Of a stretch of 22,925 nt of DNA, positions 20,452 through 22,925 are shown in pieces. How positions within the stretch are numbered: the stretch's first letter is position 1; each line of letters starts with the position of its first letter. This stretch comes from a virus: the IMG/VR virus record IMGVR_UViG_3300042560_000304, positions 1 to 22,925 of that record, one strand, 5' to 3'. The position numbers and the translations under genes are program-made. The notes below the pieces were generated by a model, which saw nothing but the letters and a program-made list of their open reading frames with translations, made no database searches and was not told where the DNA came from.

Positions 20452-21351
20452 TTATCGTTGTGCTTTTCTATCGTCGGTTCCAAGGGGTGTACCTGTCAAC
20501 GGGTTGCTCATTAGCATACGCAGCCGCTTGATGCCACGGCGCTCAAGATCCTGCAATTTGCTTTTGCTGATGTTAAGATCCCGCTCCAGCTCTGCCCAGG
20601 TAATAGGTTTGCTGATAAGCCGTGCGCGCAATACTTGCTGCGTGATGTCATCAAGGTATTTGTTGAAGTATTCCATCATCTCCTGTATTTCTTGCCTTGC
20701 TTCTTCTTTTGTAAATGCAGGGTCAGCGATCATATCAACAATTACATTGCTTTCAGTGTCTGCAATATGCGCATCAAGGCTGGTGACGCGGTAAGACTGC
20801 TTTAGCAGCATGGATAAATCTTCAACGCCGACGCTGATCTGGTCTGCAATTTCAGTCATCGACGGCGTGCGACCTAGCTCATGGCCTAGTTGCTGCGCGA
20901 CACGGCCAACCTTAAACAGCATTTCATGGACACTGACCGGCAGTTTGATAACCGGGTCATATGTCACCAGCGCTCGTGTAATAGCCTGCCGGATCCACCA
21001 ATAGGCGTAAGTTGAGAACTTGTAGCCTCTGCTTGGGTCGAACAGGTCAACCGCACGCGACAGGCCGATATTACCCTCTTGGATCAGGTCGATAAACTCA
21101 AGCGTCTTGTGGCTGCGTTTGTCGTATTTGCGTGCGACATGGACCACAAGCTGCAGGTTGGACTGGATGAACCGCTGCCTGGCGCGATCACCGCTGCGCA
21201 ACTCGCGGCGTTCGTCGGTCGTCAGCGCACGGTCTAGCTGCTTTAGTTCACGCCATCGCTGCACGCGTCTGCCGAGTTGTATCTCTTGCTGCGGTGTCAA
21301 CAGTGGATATTTAGCGATACTGTTTAGGTAGTCCTTGACATAATCAGCCAT
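20452..21351 (-). CDS. Phage-encoded RpoD-like (group-2 type) RNA polymerase sigma factor
   Basis: A 299-residue sigma-70 family protein. Region 1.2 lies at 3-35 (YVKDYLNSIAKYPLLTPQQE, the cyanobacterial style). Region 2 is at about 60-130, with FIQSNLQLVVHVARKY, LIQEGNIGLSRAVDLFDPSRG and FSTYAYWWIRQAITRAL (2.3/2.4, -10 recognition). Region 3 is at about 138-210. Region 4 at about 222-285 is diverged: the usual RFGL and RERVRQIE signatures are replaced by LRARLIS and KSKLQDLE, although an HTH-like TWAELERDLNISKSKLQDLE remains. It should redirect host polymerase to phage promoters. It is the last gene of the minus-strand operon, downstream of dCTP deaminase. I infer a role in late gene expression. 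Confidence 0.93.
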   Translation of the reverse strand: MADYVKDYLNSIAKYPLLTPQQEIQLGRRVQRWRELKQLDRALTTDERRELRSGDRARQRFIQSNLQLVVHVARKYDKRSHKTLEFIDLIQEGNIGLSRAVDLFDPSRGYKFSTYAYWWIRQAITRALVTYDPVIKLPVSVHEMLFKVGRVAQQLGHELGRTPSMTEIADQISVGVEDLSMLLKQSYRVTSLDAHIADTESNVIVDMIADPAFTKEEARQEIQEMMEYFNKYLDDITQQVLRARLISKPITWAELERDLNISKSKLQDLERRGIKRLRMLMSNPLTGTPLGTDDRKAQR

Positions 21352-21595
21352 GATGAGACCGTTGGTTCACACAATAGAAGCACAGTTTCACGGTGCTGCC
21401 AACGCGCAGGTGTTGCGGGAGCTGCATGAACGCGGCGACTGGAACGGATTGCTGGAATATGCACTGCTGCTGGCTGAGCAAGAAGCCAGCCAGCGGTCGC
21501 AGATTAAGTGGTTGGTTGGCGAGGCAATGCGTTCATGCAGCGTTGAACCGTGGCATCTGGCTGCGGCCAATGAACTGCTTACTGGCGGCCACTAG
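21350..21595 (+). CDS. Hypothetical protein, divergent from the sigma gene
   Basis: An 81-residue soluble protein with amphipathic helices (NAQVLRELHERGDWNGLLEY, 18-37; LLAEQEASQRSQIKWLVGEA). No known domain or motif is visible. Codon use and composition look genuine. Its ATG overlaps the sigma start codon on the other strand (CATGATG), and its end overlaps the 3' end of dCTP deaminase by 63 bases. An alternative ATG lies three bases later at 21353. It is the only plus-strand gene in this minus-strand block. If real, its promoter would lie inside the sigma coding region. A function cannot be assigned. Confidence 0.58.
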   Translation: MMRPLVHTIEAQFHGAANAQVLRELHERGDWNGLLEYALLLAEQEASQRSQIKWLVGEAMRSCSVEPWHLAAANELLTGGH

Positions 21596-22084
21596 CTTGT
21601 CGTTGTTGTAGTGGCCGACTGCTGCATAACTCAATGCAGGGCGTTGGCTCATGCGGAAAAAAACCATCTGGCCAATCTTCAAGCCTGGATACACCGGCAG
21701 CGGCTGCAACTGGCGTGCGTTCTTTAGCTCAAGCGTCAGCGCACTACCGTGCCAGCCTGGATCGGCGTATCCGGCGTGCAGGTTTTCGTAACCCTCGCGG
21801 GCGCGGCTGGACTTAAGGAAGAACAGCCCAGCCACATCCTCAGGCATCACGAACGTCTCGATCGTCTGCGCAAGGATGAACTGCCCAGGCACCAACTCGT
21901 ATGGGTGGTCTGGCGTGTAGTCCTTGATCGACAGCGGGATCATCTGATGCGATTCGACTGATTCAAGCATGATCAGGTCACCCAACCGCAGGTCCAAGCT
22001 GGCGGGGTTGATCAGCTCCGGCTGATGATGTTGCACCATGCCTTGCGCGATAAGGTCATTGATCTCGGTGTCGCACAGAATCAT
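21533..22084 (-). CDS. dcd: dCTP deaminase (dUTPase-superfamily fold)
   Basis: A 183-residue enzyme converting dCTP to dUTP (or dUMP in bifunctional types), feeding dTTP synthesis. Features include NPASLDLRLGD (26-36), a KSSRAREGYENLHAGYADPG block (91-110) and WHGSALTLELKN (111-122), with the catalytic Glu at 119. A C-terminal GLKIGQMVFFRMS and GHYNNDKLVAASK tail is also present. All are typical of the Dcd trimer. The zinc-ribbon gene upstream overlaps its start by 29 bases. The 3' end overlaps the plus-strand 81-residue ORF. The position, between DNA-metabolism genes and the sigma gene, fits the early nucleotide-supply module. Confidence 0.9.
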   Translation of the reverse strand: MILCDTEINDLIAQGMVQHHQPELINPASLDLRLGDLIMLESVESHQMIPLSIKDYTPDHPYELVPGQFILAQTIETFVMPEDVAGLFFLKSSRAREGYENLHAGYADPGWHGSALTLELKNARQLQPLPVYPGLKIGQMVFFRMSQRPALSYAAVGHYNNDKLVAASKQFIGRSQMPRFNAA

Positions 22085-22262
22085 GAGTCCAGGTGATGAG
22101 GTGATTGGGTAAAAATTGCTCTTGAGGTTGAAACGTGTACCAGCGATGACCGCAGGCTTTGCATTTACGACGGCGGTAAATCGTACCGTCGTTTTGTTTT
22201 GTTAGAACCACATAGGTGCAGTGGCTACTACATTTCGGGCACGGTGTTTGAACGGCGGGCAT
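22056..22262 (-). CDS. NrdR-like zinc-ribbon protein
   Basis: A 68-residue protein with a treble-like zinc ribbon: C8-x2-C11 in PCPKCSS, then C34-x2-C37 in RRRKCKACGHRWYT. The RRRxCxxCGxRWxT pattern is that of the N-terminal ribbon of NrdR, the ribonucleotide reductase repressor. It lacks the ATP-cone domain that follows in NrdR, so it cannot be a normal nucleotide-sensing repressor. It probably binds DNA or RNA. It overlaps the dcd start by 29 bases and the preceding RHH gene by 35. The unusual distance between overlapping frames suggests strong packing. The regulatory role is inference. Confidence 0.72.
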   Translation of the reverse strand: MPAVQTPCPKCSSHCTYVVLTKQNDGTIYRRRKCKACGHRWYTFQPQEQFLPNHLITWTHDSVRHRDQ

Positions 22263-22488
22263 CTTCTAGATTTTGTGCCATGACTGCTGCACTGCGCAGC
22301 ATGGTGCTGAGCTTGACTGGTTTCATGTCCTTCCAGCAGGCGTACCTGATGGCATGACGGAAGCCCATGCTAATGTTGCCGTCGCCTAGTTTGCGTGCGG
22401 CTTCAATCTCTTCCCGCGTCATGCGGATATTGACCGTCAGGTTGCGGCCTTTACCGACAGCGCGGCGGTCACTTAAGTTATCAGCCAC
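22228..22488 (-). CDS. Ribbon-helix-helix-like putative DNA-binding protein
   Basis: An 86-residue basic protein. Residues 16-22 (NLTVNIR) form a likely beta strand, followed by TREEIEAARKLG (24-35) and GNISMGFRHAIRYA (37-50). This is the strand-helix-turn-helix order of Arc/CopG-type ribbon-helix-helix repressors with the G-x-S-x-G-x-R-x-A-I turn. The remaining 35 residues are helical and may oligomerise. The start is a GTG overlapping the previous gene by 16 bases. It is a candidate early regulator acting with the following zinc ribbon. The assignment is from pattern only. Confidence 0.62.
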   Translation of the reverse strand: MADNLSDRRAVGKGRNLTVNIRMTREEIEAARKLGDGNISMGFRHAIRYACWKDMKPVKLSTMLRSAAVMAQNLEDARRSNTVPEM

Positions 22489-22679
22489 TGCATGTACCAG
22501 TTGGCTTTGCGCATGTCCTGTACTGGGTTGCCTTTGTGTTCAGCGCGCCAAATGTACTTAATGACCTGACCTTTGCAGTAACCCCGGAACTCGTCCGGGG
22601 TCAGTGCTGCTTGGATTGCCTCGATGCACTCAATACCGCCTTGCGTGTAGTGCGGCGGGTGGTTGACCAGATCAGCCAT
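22473..22679 (-). CDS. DUF3310 protein
   Basis: A 68-residue protein with the DUF3310 signature: VNHPPHYTQGGIECIEAIQA (5-24), a DEFRGYCKGQVIKYIWRAEH block (29-48) and a final KANWYMQWLIT. DUF3310 proteins are very common in phages, usually near DNA replication genes, and are sometimes called nucleotide kinases without firm evidence. The length is normal. Its ATG overlaps the end of the 47-residue gene upstream (ATGGCTGA, eight bases), and its stop overlaps the next start. It belongs to the early operon. Confidence 0.88.
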   Translation of the reverse strand: MADLVNHPPHYTQGGIECIEAIQAALTPDEFRGYCKGQVIKYIWRAEHKGNPVQDMRKANWYMQWLIT

Positions 22680-22815
22680 CCTGCAGCAGCTCCATCAGCT
22701 TGAGCACATATGCAGCAAAGGCGACATGGGTCATAACAGCATGGGTGCCCGGAGGCACCCCATAACTGTCACGCCACCACTCCTCAAAGGCTGCTTTGAT
22801 GGCGGGTTCGTTCAT
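22672..22815 (-). CDS. Small hypothetical protein, 47 residues
   Basis: A short ORF from ATG at 22815 to TGA at 22672-22674. It encodes an N-terminal acidic/aromatic helix (AIKAAFEEWWRDSYGVPPGT, 5-24) and a second helix (AVMTHVAFAAYVLKLMELLQ, 26-45). It begins on the stop codon of the SSB-like gene (TGATG) and ends overlapping the DUF3310 start by eight bases. This tight overlap on both sides is the main evidence that it is real. I do not recognise a named family; function unknown. Confidence 0.62.
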   Translation of the reverse strand: MNEPAIKAAFEEWWRDSYGVPPGTHAVMTHVAFAAYVLKLMELLQDG

Positions 22816-22925
22816 CAGAACGCAGCCTCCTCAGCCTTGGGGCGTGGCAGGTACTCAAACCGCTGCACGTTCAGCACATGCTTGCTGCGTTTGGTGCCGG
22901 TGTCCTTGTCAGTCCAGTCCTGGCG
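22815..22925 (-). CDS. Single-stranded DNA-binding protein (SSB)-like, C-terminal part
   Basis: The last 36 codons of a gene entering from the right edge. It reads RQDWTDKDTGTKRSK, then HVLNVQRFEYLPRPK, and ends KAEEAAF before TGA at 22815-22817. The W-TDKD-(G)-KR followed by a VxxxRFEYL strand is the end of a bacterial/phage SSB OB-fold. The acidic tip ending in Phe recalls the SSB C-terminal tail, though the usual DDDIPF is reduced. Partial, so the family call is tentative. It would be an upstream member of the early operon. Confidence 0.55.
   Translation of the reverse strand, partial: RQDWTDKDTGTKRSKHVLNVQRFEYLPRPKAEEAAF

Noticed and set aside
1-22925. CRISPR arrays, tRNA genes, insertion sequences, integrase or attachment sites
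   Set aside because: I looked for direct repeats with regular spacers, cloverleaf-like segments with T-loop consensus, transposase motifs and tyrosine or serine recombinase signatures, and found none that could be supported by eye.

Overview
The window is part of a tailed double-stranded DNA phage, or possibly a prophage, with siphovirus-type morphology: a tube-like tail protein, a tape measure, a tail-assembly frameshift, and no sheath or baseplate genes. A cyanobacterial host, probably a Synechococcus/Cyanobium-like picocyanobacterium, is inferred from two things. The minus-strand sigma factor looks like a cyanobacterial group-2 (RpoD-like) sigma. Several small proteins also resemble, from memory, families seen in picocyanobacterial phages. 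No database search was possible. No integrase, terminase, portal or tRNA gene is visible; the packaging genes would lie beyond the left edge.

Layout. On the plus strand, 45-4394 holds head and connector genes: major capsid protein, probable decoration protein, DnaT_2-type connector, several small unknowns including a jelly-roll-like protein, head closure, gp10-like tail completion and tail terminator. Positions 4432-8627 hold the major tail protein, which has its own candidate promoter and a clear terminator, then tail assembly chaperones joined by a textbook -1 frameshift site, the tape measure and a distal tail protein. Positions 8647-16334 hold the tail tip, two further tube-like proteins, and two large fibre/receptor-binding proteins with repeats and LamG-, SPRY- and triplicated modules. 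Positions 16442-19033 hold small unknowns, a tail-fibre-assembly-like protein and a lysis block: two small membrane proteins and a GH24 plus M15 endolysin. Positions 19061-20374 hold a metallophosphoesterase, a small unknown and an HNH endonuclease.

The minus strand, 20452-22925, is a tightly overlapping early-type operon. In order of transcription it carries the C-terminus of an SSB-like protein, a 47-residue unknown, a DUF3310 protein, a ribbon-helix-helix protein, a NrdR-like zinc ribbon, dCTP deaminase, and finally the sigma factor. One small plus-strand gene lies divergently between the sigma and deaminase genes. The early and late blocks converge at about 20375-20451.

Most notable hypothesis: the phage sigma keeps a good -10-recognising region 2 but has a degenerate region 4. 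TAGACT/TAGATT/TAGAAT hexamers occur 15-40 bases before several late-gene starts that lack Shine-Dalgarno sequences. Together these suggest a phage-specific, -10-centred late promoter system. This is inference and needs transcription-start mapping. Other points worth attention are three tube-like tail proteins in one genome, the frameshift, and the modular receptor-binding protein.
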